DNA of 64,000 nucleotides, from positions 2,170,001 to 2,234,000 of the forward strand of contig NZ_CP097128.1 in NCBI RefSeq assembly GCF_023330685.1. Reading direction: 5' to 3'. This stretch comes from Conexibacter sp. DBS9H8 (GTDB lineage: Bacteria > Actinomycetota > Thermoleophilia > Solirubrobacterales > Solirubrobacteraceae). The stretch's first letter is position 1. Every line of letters begins with the position of its first letter. A program made the translations under genes and the position numbers. This document shows, one piece after another, positions 23,472-32,904 of this stretch. A model generated the notes under the pieces. It did no database searches, was not told the DNA's origin, and worked only from the letters and a program-made list of their open reading frames with translations.

Positions 23472-26400
23472 GTGTACCTGAAGAGCGTCACCGTCAAGGG
23501 GTTCAAGTCCTTTCCGGACCGGACCCGGCTCGAGTTCGGCCCCGGGACGAGCGTGATCGTCGGCCCCAACGGATCTGGCAAGTCGAACGTGACCGACGCC
23601 GTTCTCTGGGCCCTCGGCGAGCAATCGCCCGCCGCGGTGCGCGGACAGACCATGGCCGACGTCATCTTCGGCGGGGCCCCAGGCCGTCAGGCGGCATCCG
23701 CGGCGGAGGTGGAACTCGTCCTTGACGACTCGGAGGGGCGGCTCGGGATGGGCTCGGAGGTGTCCATCTATCGTCGCCTCGACCGTGGCGGGGACGGCGA
23801 GTATCGGCTCAGCGGCGCCCGGTGTCGGCTCACCGACATCCTCGAGGTGCTCTCCGACACCGGCCTGGGCAAGGAGATGCACTCGGTGATCTCCCAGGGC
23901 CGCGTCGATGCGATCGTCATGTCCAAGCCGGCGGACCGTCGCCTGCTGATCGAGGAGGCGGCGGGCCTGGGCAAACATCGCAAGCGGCGGCGGCGGGCGA
24001 CCCTCAAGCTCGGGCACACGCAGGACAACCTCGACCGGGCACTCGACGTCGAGCGTGAGGCGCGCACCCGCCTGAAGCCGCTCAAACGTCAGTCCGAGGC
24101 GGCAGAGCTGCACGACCGGATCCACCGCCAGACGTTAGAGGCGCGCTGGGAACTGGGCCGCGATGACCTGCTCCGGGCCCTCACCGATCAGGCGGAGGCG
24201 GTCGCCGCCGCCACCCAAGCCCGGACCGAACGAGACCGGATCACGGCGAACCTCGCGACGGTCGCCGCGGCACGGCGGGCGGCCGAGGAGACGCTCGCGG
24301 CCCGCTCGGCCCGCCGTGAGGAGCTGTCCCGGCGCAGCTTCGCTGCGCAATCGGCGGCCGACCGCGTCGGTGATCGCGCGGAGGCCGTCGCGGGGGCACT
24401 CGCCACGCTGTCGGCCCGGGTCGCTCGGTCCGAGGCAGCGCTCGCGGCGGCGATGTCCGAGCGCGCACAGGATCAACCCGACCTCGAGCTCGAGGCGCGC
24501 GTCCGCGCGCTGACGCGCGAGCTGGACGCGCTGGAGCGCGACCGTGAGGCTGAGCTGGCCCGCCAGCTCGCCGAGCTGGAGGGCCAGCGGACGGATGCCG
24601 AGACGGTGTTCGGCGCCGCTGAGGCGGACCTTGACGCCGCACTGCGGGTTCGGCATGAGGCTGAGGCCGCCCACGAACAGGCGCGGGGGGCGGTCCGCGA
24701 CGCTGAGCGCGTCGTCGACGCCCGCCGCCGGGAGAGCGCCCGCATCGGCGGCGAGCTGGCGGCGGTCAACCAGTTTCTGCGTAGCCACCAGGCGGCACCG
24801 GGGGGTGGCCGCCCGCTGGCGGACGGGCTCGCGGTCGTCGCCGGGTATGAGCTGGCGGTCGCCGCTGCGCTCGATGGACGACTCGGCGCTGCTGTCGTCG
24901 ACACGGCCGCGGCGGCCGCCGAGCTGCTCGCCCGGGCCGGCCGTGACGGCGGCCGCGTCCTGATCGCTGACCCCGAGCAGCGGGCGCCCGCGTCTGGGCC
25001 CCGAGCCTCGCCTCAGGTCGGCGCCGAGCGCCTCGCCGACCAGGTCTCCGGGGATGGTCCCGCGGCAGAGCTCGCGCGCATCCTGCTCGCCGACGCCTGG
25101 GTGCTGCCGGAACTGACCGCCCCGCCCGAGGGGTTCGCTGGGCTGCTCGTCACCCGGGAGGGCCGCGTCCACGCGCCCGCGGCGCGGGAGATGCGCCAAG
25201 CGCCTGCGGTCGGGGAGGAGCGGGTGCTCGCCGAACGCAACCGTCGCGAGCAGCTGCTTGCTGACGCCGATGGAGCCGTGCAGGCCGAGCAGGTGGCGCG
25301 GACCCATCTCGCCGAGGTTCTCGAGGCGGCGAACCTCCGCAGTGGCGACCGCGACCGCGCCGTCCAGGCCCACCGGGCGGCCGTCCATCGTCGCGACGAG
25401 GCCGCCGAGGCGCTGCGGCGTCTCAGCGCCCAGATCGAGCGGCGGCGCACCGCTCCGGATGAAGGGGAGCACGCCGGCCGGCGCGCGCAGCTCCAAGCCG
25501 AGCTGCGTGCCGAACAGTCCCGGGCCGACCGTAACGTCGCCGACCGCGCCGCCCGCGCGGAGCGGATCGGGCGGCTGCAGGCGCAGATCGACCGCGACCG
25601 GGCACTCGTGCCATGGGTGGAGCGGATCGCCGCCGCGCTGGGCGAGATCATCGCGGCGATCACGGTCCGTCGCGGCGATTTCGACGCCGCGCTCACCGCC
25701 GACCGGGCCGCCGGCGAGGCGGCGGCCGCTGAGCTGCGCGAGACCGCCAGCGCCGAGGTGACGCTTCAGAGTGCGTTGAATGACGCCTCCAACGTGCTCA
25801 CCGGGCGTGAGGTGCGCGCCGAGCGCGCCAACGACCATGTCGCCCAGGCCCGCAGGACCCTCGACGACCTCGCCGCGGAACTCGGTCTCGAGCCCTCGCC
25901 GGCGCAGGCGGGCCTCGAGTCCGCAGCACGAGAGGCGCTGAATGATCGAATCAGTCGGCTGCTGCGCCGGCGCGAGCAGCTCGGACCGGTCAACCCGCTT
26001 GCCCAGCGGGAGTACGAGGAGGCGCTCGCCCACGTTGAGGAACTCGAGACCCAGCGCTACGACCTGGAGGCGGCGATGCGCGAACTGGAGAAGCTCATCC
26101 GTGACACCGACCGCCAGATCCGCGAGACCTTCGAGGTGACGTTCGCCGCCGCGGCCGCCAACTTCGCCGAGCTGTCGGCACGGGTTTTCCCCGGCGGAAA
26201 CGGGCGCCTTCGGCTCGTCACGGATCGGGACGGTCGGGCTGCGACGCTCGGCGGGCAGGCCGCCACCGGCCCGGGGGTCCCGGACCCGGCATCCGGTGAG
26301 GAGGAGGCTCCGGCTGATCCCGACGGGGAGCAGCTCGGGGTGGAAATCGAGATCACGCCCGCCGGCAAGGCGATGAAACGACTGTCGTTGCTGTCGGGGG

Positions 26401-26696
26401 GCGAGAAGTCGATGACCGCCCTCGCCTTCCTGTTCGCGGTCTTCCTCGCTCAGCCGTGCCCGTTCTACATTCTCGATGAGGTGGAGGCCGCCCTCGACGA
26501 CCTCAACATCTCGCGCTTCCTCGATCTGCTTGACACCTACAGCGAGCGGGCCCAGTTCATCGTCGTCACCCATCAGAAGCGCACGATGGAGGCCGCGGAC
26601 GTGCTGTACGGCGTGTCGATGGGCGGCGACGGTGTCTCCAAGGTGATCTCCCGCCGGCTTCCGGCCCGGAGTCCGGCCGCTCCTCTCGCCGCCTGA
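23472..26696 (+). CDS. smc: Chromosome segregation ATPase SMC
   Basis: Condensin core ATPase that extrudes DNA loops with ScpAB. It has Walker A GPNGSGKSN (31-39), an N-terminal coiled coil, a hinge (about 430-575, VAAALDGRLGAAVVDT), a second coil, the signature LSGGEKSM and Walker B FYILDEVEAALDD. The length of 1074 residues is below the usual 1150-1200, so the arms are shorter. GTG start 3 bases after rnc. ScpA and ScpB are not in the window. The 182 bases after it hold a GC-rich inverted repeat (GGCGGC/GCCGCC) that may end the transcript. Confidence 0.95.
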   Translation: MYLKSVTVKGFKSFPDRTRLEFGPGTSVIVGPNGSGKSNVTDAVLWALGEQSPAAVRGQTMADVIFGGAPGRQAASAAEVELVLDDSEGRLGMGSEVSIYRRLDRGGDGEYRLSGARCRLTDILEVLSDTGLGKEMHSVISQGRVDAIVMSKPADRRLLIEEAAGLGKHRKRRRRATLKLGHTQDNLDRALDVEREARTRLKPLKRQSEAAELHDRIHRQTLEARWELGRDDLLRALTDQAEAVAAATQARTERDRITANLATVAAARRAAEETLAARSARREELSRRSFAAQSAADRVGDRAEAVAGALATLSARVARSEAALAAAMSERAQDQPDLELEARVRALTRELDALERDREAELARQLAELEGQRTDAETVFGAAEADLDAALRVRHEAEAAHEQARGAVRDAERVVDARRRESARIGGELAAVNQFLRSHQAAPGGGRPLADGLAVVAGYELAVAAALDGRLGAAVVDTAAAAAELLARAGRDGGRVLIADPEQRAPASGPRASPQVGAERLADQVSGDGPAAELARILLADAWVLPELTAPPEGFAGLLVTREGRVHAPAAREMRQAPAVGEERVLAERNRREQLLADADGAVQAEQVARTHLAEVLEAANLRSGDRDRAVQAHRAAVHRRDEAAEALRRLSAQIERRRTAPDEGEHAGRRAQLQAELRAEQSRADRNVADRAARAERIGRLQAQIDRDRALVPWVERIAAALGEIIAAITVRRGDFDAALTADRAAGEAAAAELRETASAEVTLQSALNDASNVLTGREVRAERANDHVAQARRTLDDLAAELGLEPSPAQAGLESAAREALNDRISRLLRRREQLGPVNPLAQREYEEALAHVEELETQRYDLEAAMRELEKLIRDTDRQIRETFEVTFAAAAANFAELSARVFPGGNGRLRLVTDRDGRAATLGGQAATGPGVPDPASGEEEAPADPDGEQLGVEIEITPAGKAMKRLSLLSGGEKSMTALAFLFAVFLAQPCPFYILDEVEAALDDLNISRFLDLLDTYSERAQFIVVTHQKRTMEAADVLYGVSMGGDGVSKVISRRLPARSPAAPLAA

Positions 26697-26878
26697 CCGT
26701 CGGGCCCGGGGTCCTGGCCGACGCGGCGGCGGGGGCCGGATCGCCGCCTGAGCCCGCGGCGCGGAGCGAATTTCGGGTCCCTTAATGTGGTGGGCCCGGG
26801 GGAGGGGGAGAACGTTGGGGGAGAGGTCTGTGTCGCTTATGGCGGGCAGACCGCCCCGATCACGAAAAGGAGCAGCCG

Positions 26879-27184
26879 ATGCTCACGCTCACGCCGACCG
26901 CTTCCGCGGCGGTCAACGCCCTCCTCGACAACCCCGATCTGCCGGAAGGGGCCGGTCTCCGTCTGCAGGTGCAACCCGGGACAGACGGCCGGGCCGGGAT
27001 CGGGATCGAGATCGTCCCCGCCCCCCAGGACGGCGACCAGCTCGTTCCGGCCGGGGACGGCCACGACCTGTATCTGTCCCCGGAGGTGACGGGTGCCCTC
27101 GAGGACCAGGTGCTCGACGCGGACCTCAAGGACGTGCGCGTCAGCTTTTCCCTCCACCGGGCCGACTCCGGCGGACAGCGCTGA
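26879..27184 (+). CDS. HesB/IscA-like small protein without cysteines
   Basis: A 101-residue protein starting LTLTPTASAAVNALLDNPDLP, which resembles the HesB/IscA beta-rich fold and similar actinobacterial proteins often labelled Fe-S assembly or adhesin. It contains no cysteine, so it cannot bind an Fe-S cluster as A-type carriers do. AAAAGGAG precedes the ATG. Upstream, TAATGT at about 26782 could be a distant -10 box with a leader of roughly 90 bases, including a GGCGG/CCGCC hairpin at 26841-26855. Role unknown. Confidence 0.7.
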   Translation: MLTLTPTASAAVNALLDNPDLPEGAGLRLQVQPGTDGRAGIGIEIVPAPQDGDQLVPAGDGHDLYLSPEVTGALEDQVLDADLKDVRVSFSLHRADSGGQR

Positions 27185-27230
27185 ACCGACTGTGGCGCGG
27201 TCGGTCCCAGTGAACCGGCCGCGCCGCTGT

Positions 27231-27236
27231 TAAGCT
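27231..27236 (+). promoter_or_regulatory. -10 box (TAAGCT) of ftsY
   Basis: TAAGCT ends 8 bases before the ftsY ATG. Confidence 0.5.
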
Positions 27237-27244
27237 CGCCGTCG

Positions 27245-28243
27245 ATGCCGCGCGAGTGGACGGACCTGTTCATCACCGACCATGCGGGCGGCACGTCGCC
27301 CGGGCCTGCCCCTGAGCCTGAGGAGCGGCGGGTCGGACGCTTCCGACGTCTGCGTGAGAACCTGCGCAAGACCCGACAGGCGCTCGGAGCTGAGATCCAG
27401 GCGACCCTGTTCGAGGAGCTCAACGACGAGACCTGGGAGCGGCTCGAGGAGGCGCTCATCTACGCCGACGTCGGGGCCCGGACGACCGCAGAAGTCGTGG
27501 CCGTGCTCGAACGTGAGGCGACCGCGGGTGGCCTCACCGGCGGGCAGGAGCTGACCGATCGACTCGTCGAACTGCTCGCAGGCATCGCCCGGCCGGAGGG
27601 GACCGAGGACCGCATCGACCTGCGGGCCAAACCGACGGTGATCTTGATGGCCGGCGTGAACGGGACCGGAAAGACGACGACGACCGGGAAGCTCGCCCAC
27701 CATCTCAGCCGCGAACTGGGCCACCGTGTCGTCCTCGCCGCCGCTGACACGTTCCGGGCCGCTGCGGTCGAGCAGCTCCACACCTGGGCGGAACGCTCGG
27801 GGGCGACGTTCGTCCGCGGTCCTGACAACGGCGATCCCGGCAGCGTTGCCTACGAGGGCGTGCGGACCGGGATCGAGATCGGCGCGGACGTCGTGATCAT
27901 CGACACGGCCGGCCGGCTGCACACCCAAGACAACCTGATGGAAGAGCTCGCCAAGATCCGGCGGGTCATCGCCAAGCAGATCCCGGAGGCCCCGCACGAG
28001 ACCCTGCTCACCGTCGACGCCACCACCGGCCAGAACGGCCTGCGCCAAGCGCAGCTGTTCGGCCAGGCGATCGCCGTGACGGGACTCGTCCTGACCAAGC
28101 TCGACGGCACCGCCAAGGGCGGTATCGCCCTGGCGATCGCTCACGATCTTGGGATCCCCGTGAAGCTGATCGGAATCGGCGAGACCCTCGAGGACCTCCG
28201 TCCGTTCGAGCCGACCGAGTTCGCCCGGGCGCTCGTCAGCTGA
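27245..28243 (+). CDS. ftsY: Signal recognition particle receptor FtsY
   Basis: Receptor GTPase that docks SRP-ribosome complexes at the membrane. The 332-residue protein is mostly the NG domain: N helices (about 30-110), G1 GVNGTGKTTTTGKLA, DTFRAAAVEQL, DTAGRL and TKLDGTAKGG. The acidic A domain of proteobacteria is absent, leaving about 25 residues before the N domain. It is separated from its partner ffh by nfeD and an SPFH gene. Confidence 0.95.
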   Translation: MPREWTDLFITDHAGGTSPGPAPEPEERRVGRFRRLRENLRKTRQALGAEIQATLFEELNDETWERLEEALIYADVGARTTAEVVAVLEREATAGGLTGGQELTDRLVELLAGIARPEGTEDRIDLRAKPTVILMAGVNGTGKTTTTGKLAHHLSRELGHRVVLAAADTFRAAAVEQLHTWAERSGATFVRGPDNGDPGSVAYEGVRTGIEIGADVVIIDTAGRLHTQDNLMEELAKIRRVIAKQIPEAPHETLLTVDATTGQNGLRQAQLFGQAIAVTGLVLTKLDGTAKGGIALAIAHDLGIPVKLIGIGETLEDLRPFEPTEFARALVS

Positions 28244-28318
28244 GCGAACCACTCCGCCTGGGCCTGGCCGGCAATGCCCGCCCACCCCTTCCCTGGTGGT
28301 CGCCCCCGCCGTGAGGAG

Positions 28319-28324
28319 TAAGCT
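28319..28324 (+). promoter_or_regulatory. -10 box (TAAGCT) of the nfeD-SPFH pair
   Basis: TAAGCT ends 10 bases before the nfeD ATG at 28335. Confidence 0.5.
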
Positions 28325-28334
28325 CTCAGGGACA

Positions 28335-28772
28335 ATGACCGGCTGGATCTGGTGGCTCATCGTCGCCTGTGGTTTCGGGGTTGGAGAGGTGACGCTCACC
28401 GCCGGCTTCTGGCTGGCACCGTTCGCCCTTGGGGCCGCGCTTGCGGCCGCCACGAATGCGATCGGGCTCGGCGAGCCGGTCGATTTCATCGTCTTCATCA
28501 TCTTCACGGTTGCCGCTCTGGTGAGCCTGCGCCCGATCGTCGCCTCGCGACTGCTGCACAGCACGCCGACGCTGCGGACCGGGGCCGCGGCGCTGATCGG
28601 ACAGCACGCGATCGTCCTTGAACCGATCGTCAACCGTCAGGGGTCCGGGACGGTCCGGATCGGCGCCGAGGTGTGGAGCGCGCGGGCCTTTGACGAGGGC
28701 CGCGAGATTCCGGTCGGTGCCGACGTCGAAGTCGTCGACATTCGGGGCGCGACCGCGCTCGTGATGGAGTGA
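28335..28772 (+). CDS. NfeD-like membrane protein
   Basis: A 145-residue protein with two or three N-terminal helices (IWWLIVACGFGVGEVTL; FWLAPFALGAALAA; FIVFIIFTVAALVSL) and a C-terminal OB-fold domain (about 80-145, ALIGQHAIVLEPI, SGTVRIGAEVWSARAF). This is the short NfeD form without the ClpP-like protease part. NfeD proteins are usual partners of SPFH proteins, as with the gene that follows 58 bases later. Confidence 0.88.
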   Translation: MTGWIWWLIVACGFGVGEVTLTAGFWLAPFALGAALAAATNAIGLGEPVDFIVFIIFTVAALVSLRPIVASRLLHSTPTLRTGAAALIGQHAIVLEPIVNRQGSGTVRIGAEVWSARAFDEGREIPVGADVEVVDIRGATALVME

Positions 28773-28830
28773 GCGTGCCGGCCGCCGGGTGCGGGCCGGT
28801 GCGTGACCCACAGATCAAGGAGCTGAGCAG

Positions 28831-29766
28831 ATGGCAGGGTTGATCGTTGCCGCGGTGATCGTCGTTCTGCTGATCGTCACCGCCGCCAAGAGCGTGCGGA
28901 TCGTCCCTCAGGCCAAGGCCGGGATCGTCGAGCGGCTCGGCCGCTACCACCGCACGCTCAACCCCGGGATGACGCTGCTCGTTCCGTTCTTCGACACGGT
29001 CCGTCCACTGATCGACCTGCGCGAGCAGGTCGTCAGCTTCCCGCCCCAGCCGGTGATCACCGAGGACAACCTCGTGGTCGGAATCGACACGGTCCTCTAC
29101 TTCACCATCAATGACCCCCGTTCGGCCACCTACGAGGTCGCCAATCCGTTGCAGGCGATCGAACAGATCACCGTGACGACGTTACGCAACGTGATCGGCT
29201 CACTGACCCTCGAACAGGCCCTGACGAGCCGGGATCACATCAACGCCCAGCTGCGTGGCGTCCTTGATGAGGCGACCTCCAAATGGGGGGTACGGATCAA
29301 CCGCGTCGAGATCAAATCGATTGATCCGCCCGCCTCGATCCAGGGGAGCATGGAGATGCAGATGCGGGCCGAGCGGGACCGTCGGGCGGCGATCCTCACC
29401 GCCGAGGGAGTCAAGCAGTCACAGATCCTCACCGCCGAGGGGGAGAAGCAGGCCGCCGTGTTGAAGGCCGAGGGTGAACGCCAGGCGGCGATCCTCCGGG
29501 CTGAGGGTGAGGCCAAGGCGATCGCCACCGTGTTCGAGGCGATCCACGACGGCAAGCCGGACGCGGAGCTACTGAGTTACCAGTACCTGCAGATGCTGCC
29601 CCAGCTCGCCCAGGGGAGCGCCAACAAGGTGTTCGTGATCCCCTCCGAGTACACCCAGGCGATCAACGGGATCGCCCGGGGGCTCGGCAACATCAACGCG
29701 CCGGCCGGTCCGACGGACCCTTCGCAGCTCACCGACGGCGGCGGCGACAGCCCACCCGCCCGCTAG
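28831..29766 (+). CDS. SPFH/Band 7 (paraslipin-type) membrane protein
   Basis: A 311-residue stomatin/prohibitin-like protein: one N-terminal helix (GLIVAAVIVVLLIVTAA), the SPFH domain (about 25-185, PQAKAGIVERLGRYHRTLNPG), and an Ala/Glu-rich helix with repeats of the type ILxAEGExQAA. Such proteins form rings or scaffolds in membrane microdomains and modulate proteases or membrane protein quality. AAGGAG precedes the ATG. Its TAG stop (29764-29766) forms the start of the ffh -10 box. Confidence 0.9.
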   Translation: MAGLIVAAVIVVLLIVTAAKSVRIVPQAKAGIVERLGRYHRTLNPGMTLLVPFFDTVRPLIDLREQVVSFPPQPVITEDNLVVGIDTVLYFTINDPRSATYEVANPLQAIEQITVTTLRNVIGSLTLEQALTSRDHINAQLRGVLDEATSKWGVRINRVEIKSIDPPASIQGSMEMQMRAERDRRAAILTAEGVKQSQILTAEGEKQAAVLKAEGERQAAILRAEGEAKAIATVFEAIHDGKPDAELLSYQYLQMLPQLAQGSANKVFVIPSEYTQAINGIARGLGNINAPAGPTDPSQLTDGGGDSPPAR

Positions 29767-29769
29767 CCT
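29764..29769 (+). promoter_or_regulatory. -10 box (TAGCCT) of ffh, overlapping upstream stop codon
   Basis: TAGCCT ends 10 bases before the ffh ATG; its first three bases are the stop codon of the SPFH gene. Confidence 0.5.
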
Positions 29770-29779
29770 CCCGTCCGCG

Positions 29780-31120
29780 ATGCTCGAATCTCTCTCGGAA
29801 AAGCTGCAGGCGACGCTCGCCGACGTCCGCGCCCACGGCACCCTCACCGAGGCCGATATCAGCGCTGCGATGCGGGAGATCCGGCTTGCCCTGCTGGAAG
29901 CCGACGTCAACTTCCAGGTCGTGCGGTCCTTCACCGGGGCCGTGCGCGAGAAGGCGCTCGGCGGGGACATCATCGGCAAGCTCAACCCCGGCCAGCAGGT
30001 CGTCAAGATCGTCTCAGACGAGCTCACCGAACTGATGGGCGGCCAGGCGGAGGAGCTCACCTTCTCCCCACGGCCTCCGACGGTGATTCTGATGGCGGGC
30101 CTCCAGGGGTCGGGAAAGACGACCGCCACCGGCAAACTCGCGCGCTACCTCCGCGAACAGCACCGCTCGAGTGTTGCCGTCGCCGCCTGCGACGTCTACC
30201 GCCCCGCCGCGGTCGAGCAGTTGATCAAGGTTGGCACCCAGGCGGGCGCCGCCGTCTACGAGCAGGGGACCGACCGCGACCCGGTCAAGATCGCCGCCTG
30301 GGCTCGCGACAGGGCGATCTCCGAAGGCAAAGATGTCCTGATCGTCGACACCTCCGGGCGCCTGCACGTCGACGAGGCGCTGATGCGGGAGCTCGCCGAC
30401 ATCAAGCGGGCGATCCGACCCGACCACATCTGGCTCGTCGTCGACGCGATGACCGGTCAGGATGCCGTCAACGTCGCCGAGCAGTTCGGGGAGACCGTCG
30501 ACTTTGACGGGGTGATCATGTCCAAGCTCGACGGGGATGCCCGCGGTGGCGCGGCCCTGTCGGTCAAGGCGGTCACCGGCAAGCCGATCATCTTCGCCTC
30601 CACCGGTGAGAAGCAGGATCAGTTCGAACGCTTCCATCCCGACCGGATGGCCCAGCGGATTCTCGGGATGGGTGACGTCATGTCACTCATCGAGAAGGCG
30701 GAGGCCGCCTACGACGAGCAGCAGGCCCGCGAGTTGGAGCGCAAGTTCCGTAAGAACGAGTTCACCTTCGACGATTTCCTCGATCAGCTCAAGCAGATTC
30801 GCCGTCTCGGCCCGCTCCAGAACATTCTCGGGATGCTTCCGGGGGTCGGCTCTCAGATCAAGGATCTCAAGGTGGACGAGCGCGAATTCGATCGGATACA
30901 GGCGATCATCCTCTCGATGACCGCTCAGGAGCGGCGACGCCCCGAGATCATCAAGGGCCGGCGCCGGCTGCGGATCGCCAACGGGTCGGGAACGAGCGTC
31001 CAGCAGGTCAAGGCGCTGATCACCCAGTTCGAGCAGATGCGCAAGGTCATGCGCCAGGTGTCCCAGGGCAAGACGCCAGACCTCGGGGCCCTGATGGGCG
31101 GTGGGCCTCGTCGGCGCTGA
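29780..31120 (+). CDS. ffh: Signal recognition particle protein Ffh
   Basis: SRP54 GTPase that binds signal sequences and 4.5S RNA. The 446-residue protein has the N domain, G1 GLQGSGKTTATGKLA, DVYRPAAVEQL, the G3-like DTSGRL (usually DTAGRL), SKLDGDARGG, and an M domain from about 310 with the finger-loop region GMLPGVGSQI. It ends in the basic tail MGGGPRRR. No ylxM/SRP RNA gene is seen beside it. Confidence 0.96.
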   Translation: MLESLSEKLQATLADVRAHGTLTEADISAAMREIRLALLEADVNFQVVRSFTGAVREKALGGDIIGKLNPGQQVVKIVSDELTELMGGQAEELTFSPRPPTVILMAGLQGSGKTTATGKLARYLREQHRSSVAVAACDVYRPAAVEQLIKVGTQAGAAVYEQGTDRDPVKIAAWARDRAISEGKDVLIVDTSGRLHVDEALMRELADIKRAIRPDHIWLVVDAMTGQDAVNVAEQFGETVDFDGVIMSKLDGDARGGAALSVKAVTGKPIIFASTGEKQDQFERFHPDRMAQRILGMGDVMSLIEKAEAAYDEQQARELERKFRKNEFTFDDFLDQLKQIRRLGPLQNILGMLPGVGSQIKDLKVDEREFDRIQAIILSMTAQERRRPEIIKGRRRLRIANGSGTSVQQVKALITQFEQMRKVMRQVSQGKTPDLGALMGGGPRRR

Positions 31121-31148
31121 TCCGAGGGACGCAGGGATGACTCGCTGC

Positions 31149-31154
31149 TACTCT
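31149..31154 (+). promoter_or_regulatory. -10 box (TACTCT) of the rpsP operon
   Basis: TACTCT ends 11 bases before the rpsP ATG and would drive rpsP-khpA-rimM-trmD. Confidence 0.5.
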
Positions 31155-31165
31155 CAGCGCCACCT

Positions 31166-31411
31166 ATGGCAGTCAGACTTCGACTCACCCGCGTCGGCGG
31201 ACGCAAGAACCCCATCTGGCGCGTCGTCGTCGCCGATCAGCGCTCCAAGCGCGACGGTCGCGTGATTGAGACCGTCGGCCACTACAACGCACAGACCGAG
31301 CCCTCGACGATCGTCCTCGATGAGGCACGGATCCGTGACTGGCTCGCCCGCGGTGCCCAGCCGTCCGAGCCGGTCAAGAAGCTCCTCAAGACCCAAGACA
31401 TCGTCGCTTGA
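31166..31411 (+). CDS. rpsP: 30S ribosomal protein S16
   Basis: An 81-residue S16 beginning AVRLRLTRVGGRKNPIWRVV, with the family core RDGRVIETVGHYNAQ. First gene of the conserved rpsP-khpA-rimM-trmD-rplS set. Its TGA overlaps the TTG start of khpA. Confidence 0.96.
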   Translation: MAVRLRLTRVGGRKNPIWRVVVADQRSKRDGRVIETVGHYNAQTEPSTIVLDEARIRDWLARGAQPSEPVKKLLKTQDIVA

Positions 31412-31671
31412 GTGACGAAGCCTTCTCGCCCCGGGAGTTGCTCGAGTACCTCGCCGAGGGGCTCGTCGACGACCCGGAGCAGGTGGCCGTCAAGGAGGTC
31501 GCCGCCGATGACGGTGGCGCGACCGTGCTCGAACTCACCGTCGGACCCGACGACTACGGCAACGTGATCGGGCGCGGTGGACGGACCGCGACCGCTCTGC
31601 GCACGATCATCAAGGCGGCCGCCTCCGCCTCCGGCGGCGGTCGCGTGTTCGTCGACATCGTCGACGACTGA
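31408..31671 (+). CDS. khpA: KH-domain RNA-binding protein KhpA
   Basis: An 87-residue single-KH protein (YlqC/KhpA family), a small RNA chaperone. The GxxG loop is IGRGGRTATALRTII near the C-terminus. The start is TTG at 31408, chosen because TTGA overlaps the rpsP stop and the protein then begins LSDEAFSPRELLEYLAEGL, matching the family; a nearby GTG is out of frame. Confidence 0.9.
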   Translation: MSDEAFSPRELLEYLAEGLVDDPEQVAVKEVAADDGGATVLELTVGPDDYGNVIGRGGRTATALRTIIKAAASASGGGRVFVDIVDD

Positions 31672-31673
31672 CG

Positions 31674-32174
31674 GTGGTCGAGGACGGCGGCCAGCTCTTC
31701 GCCGGCCGGGTGGCGTCACCCCACGGACTCGACGGCAGTTTTCACGTCGCCGAGCCCGCACCCGGCCTGCTCAGTGAGGGAGCGATCGTCTGGATCGATG
31801 CGCGTGCCTACGCGATCGACCGTCGCGCCGGCCACGATCGCAACGTGATCCTGCGACTTGCCGGGGTGGCCGATCGCGCCGCAGCCCTCGCGCTGCGTGG
31901 AGCCACGTTGACGGTGCCTCAAAGCGCTGCCCCGCCGCTCGGTGAGGATGAATGGTGGGCGACCGATCTGGAGGGCTGTCGGGTCGTCGACGGTGCCATC
32001 CCGGTCGGCACGGTGCTGCGGCTCGTCGCGCTGCCCTCCTGTGAAGTGCTCGAAGTCGCTCGCGCGCAACCGGGGCCGACCCTGCTCATTCCGCTCGTTG
32101 GCGACGCGGTGCGAACCGTCGACATCGAGGCGAAGCTGATTGACGTCGACCTCGACTTCCTCGGCGAGCGGTGA
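31674..32174 (+). CDS. rimM: Ribosome maturation factor RimM
   Basis: Assists 30S head assembly around S19. The 166-residue protein has the N-terminal beta barrel with GRVASPHGLDGSFHV (about 11-25) and a C-terminal PRC barrel ending TVDIEAKLIDVDLDFL. GTG start 2 bases after khpA; stop overlaps trmD (GTGA). Confidence 0.92.
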   Translation: MVEDGGQLFAGRVASPHGLDGSFHVAEPAPGLLSEGAIVWIDARAYAIDRRAGHDRNVILRLAGVADRAAALALRGATLTVPQSAAPPLGEDEWWATDLEGCRVVDGAIPVGTVLRLVALPSCEVLEVARAQPGPTLLIPLVGDAVRTVDIEAKLIDVDLDFLGER

Positions 32175-32881
32175 CCGTGGAGATCGACGTCTTCACCCTG
32201 TTTCCGGACGCCTTCGGCTGGTTTGAGACCCAGCGCCACGTTCGCAACGCGCTCGCCGCCGGCCATCGCCTCGCCTACGTCAACTACCGAGACACGACGA
32301 CGCTCTCCGGCCACGTCGTCGACGACACCCCTTTCGGCGGTGGCGTCGGCATGGTGATGCGCGTCGACGTCGTCGACTGGGCGCTGCGGGCGCGATACGG
32401 GGTCGATCCGGTGACCCTCGGAGGGCCCCGGCCCGACGGCGGCGCCAGGCGGGTGATCGCGCTCACGCCCGGCGGGCGGATCCTCGATGACCAACTGGTG
32501 GAGGAACTCGCCAACACTCCCGAGCTGACCCTGCTCTGCGGGCGCTATGAGGGCTTCGACGAACGGATCCTCGATCACTACTGCACCGATCGCGTGTCGA
32601 TCGGCCGCTACGTCCTCGCCGGCGGTGAACTCGCCGCCATGGTGCTCGCGGACGCGGTCCTGCGCAAGCTCCCCGGGGCGCTCGGCCATGAGGAGTCCGT
32701 CATCGAGGAGTCCTACAGCGCCGCCCTCGACGGCGCGCCCGAATATCCCCACTACACGCGCCCGGCCGAGTTCCGAGGCTGGACGGTTCCCGACATCCTC
32801 CTCTCCGGACATCACGCCAACATCCGGGCCTGGCGCCTGGACCAGTCACGGCTCCGGGGCGGGCAGGCCGCCTCAGAGTGA
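32171..32881 (+). CDS. trmD: tRNA (guanine(37)-N1)-methyltransferase TrmD
   Basis: Methylates G37 of tRNAs reading CNN codons, preventing frameshifts. The 236-residue SPOUT protein begins [15 protein letters not shown] and has the knot segment [13 protein letters not shown] and [18 protein letters not shown] start overlaps rimM. Confidence 0.96.
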   Translation: MTVEIDVFTLFPDAFGWFETQRHVRNALAAGHRLAYVNYRDTTTLSGHVVDDTPFGGGVGMVMRVDVVDWALRARYGVDPVTLGGPRPDGGARRVIALTPGGRILDDQLVEELANTPELTLLCGRYEGFDERILDHYCTDRVSIGRYVLAGGELAAMVLADAVLRKLPGALGHEESVIEESYSAALDGAPEYPHYTRPAEFRGWTVPDILLSGHHANIRAWRLDQSRLRGGQAASE

Positions 32882-32886
32882 CCCGC

Positions 32887-32892
32887 TATCCT
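32887..32892 (+). promoter_or_regulatory. -10 box (TATCCT) of rplS
   Basis: TATCCT ends 12 bases before the rplS ATG and 6 bases after the trmD stop. Confidence 0.5.
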
Positions 32893-32904
32893 CAGCCGTC
32901 GCCC

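Noticed and set aside
26879..27184. Functional A-type Fe-S carrier
   Set aside because: The protein has no cysteine, so cluster binding of the IscA kind is not possible; described as HesB-like only.
28260..28320. 4.5S RNA (SRP RNA) gene near ffh/ftsY
   Set aside because: No sequence resembling the conserved tetraloop and asymmetric-loop region was found in the gaps around these genes.
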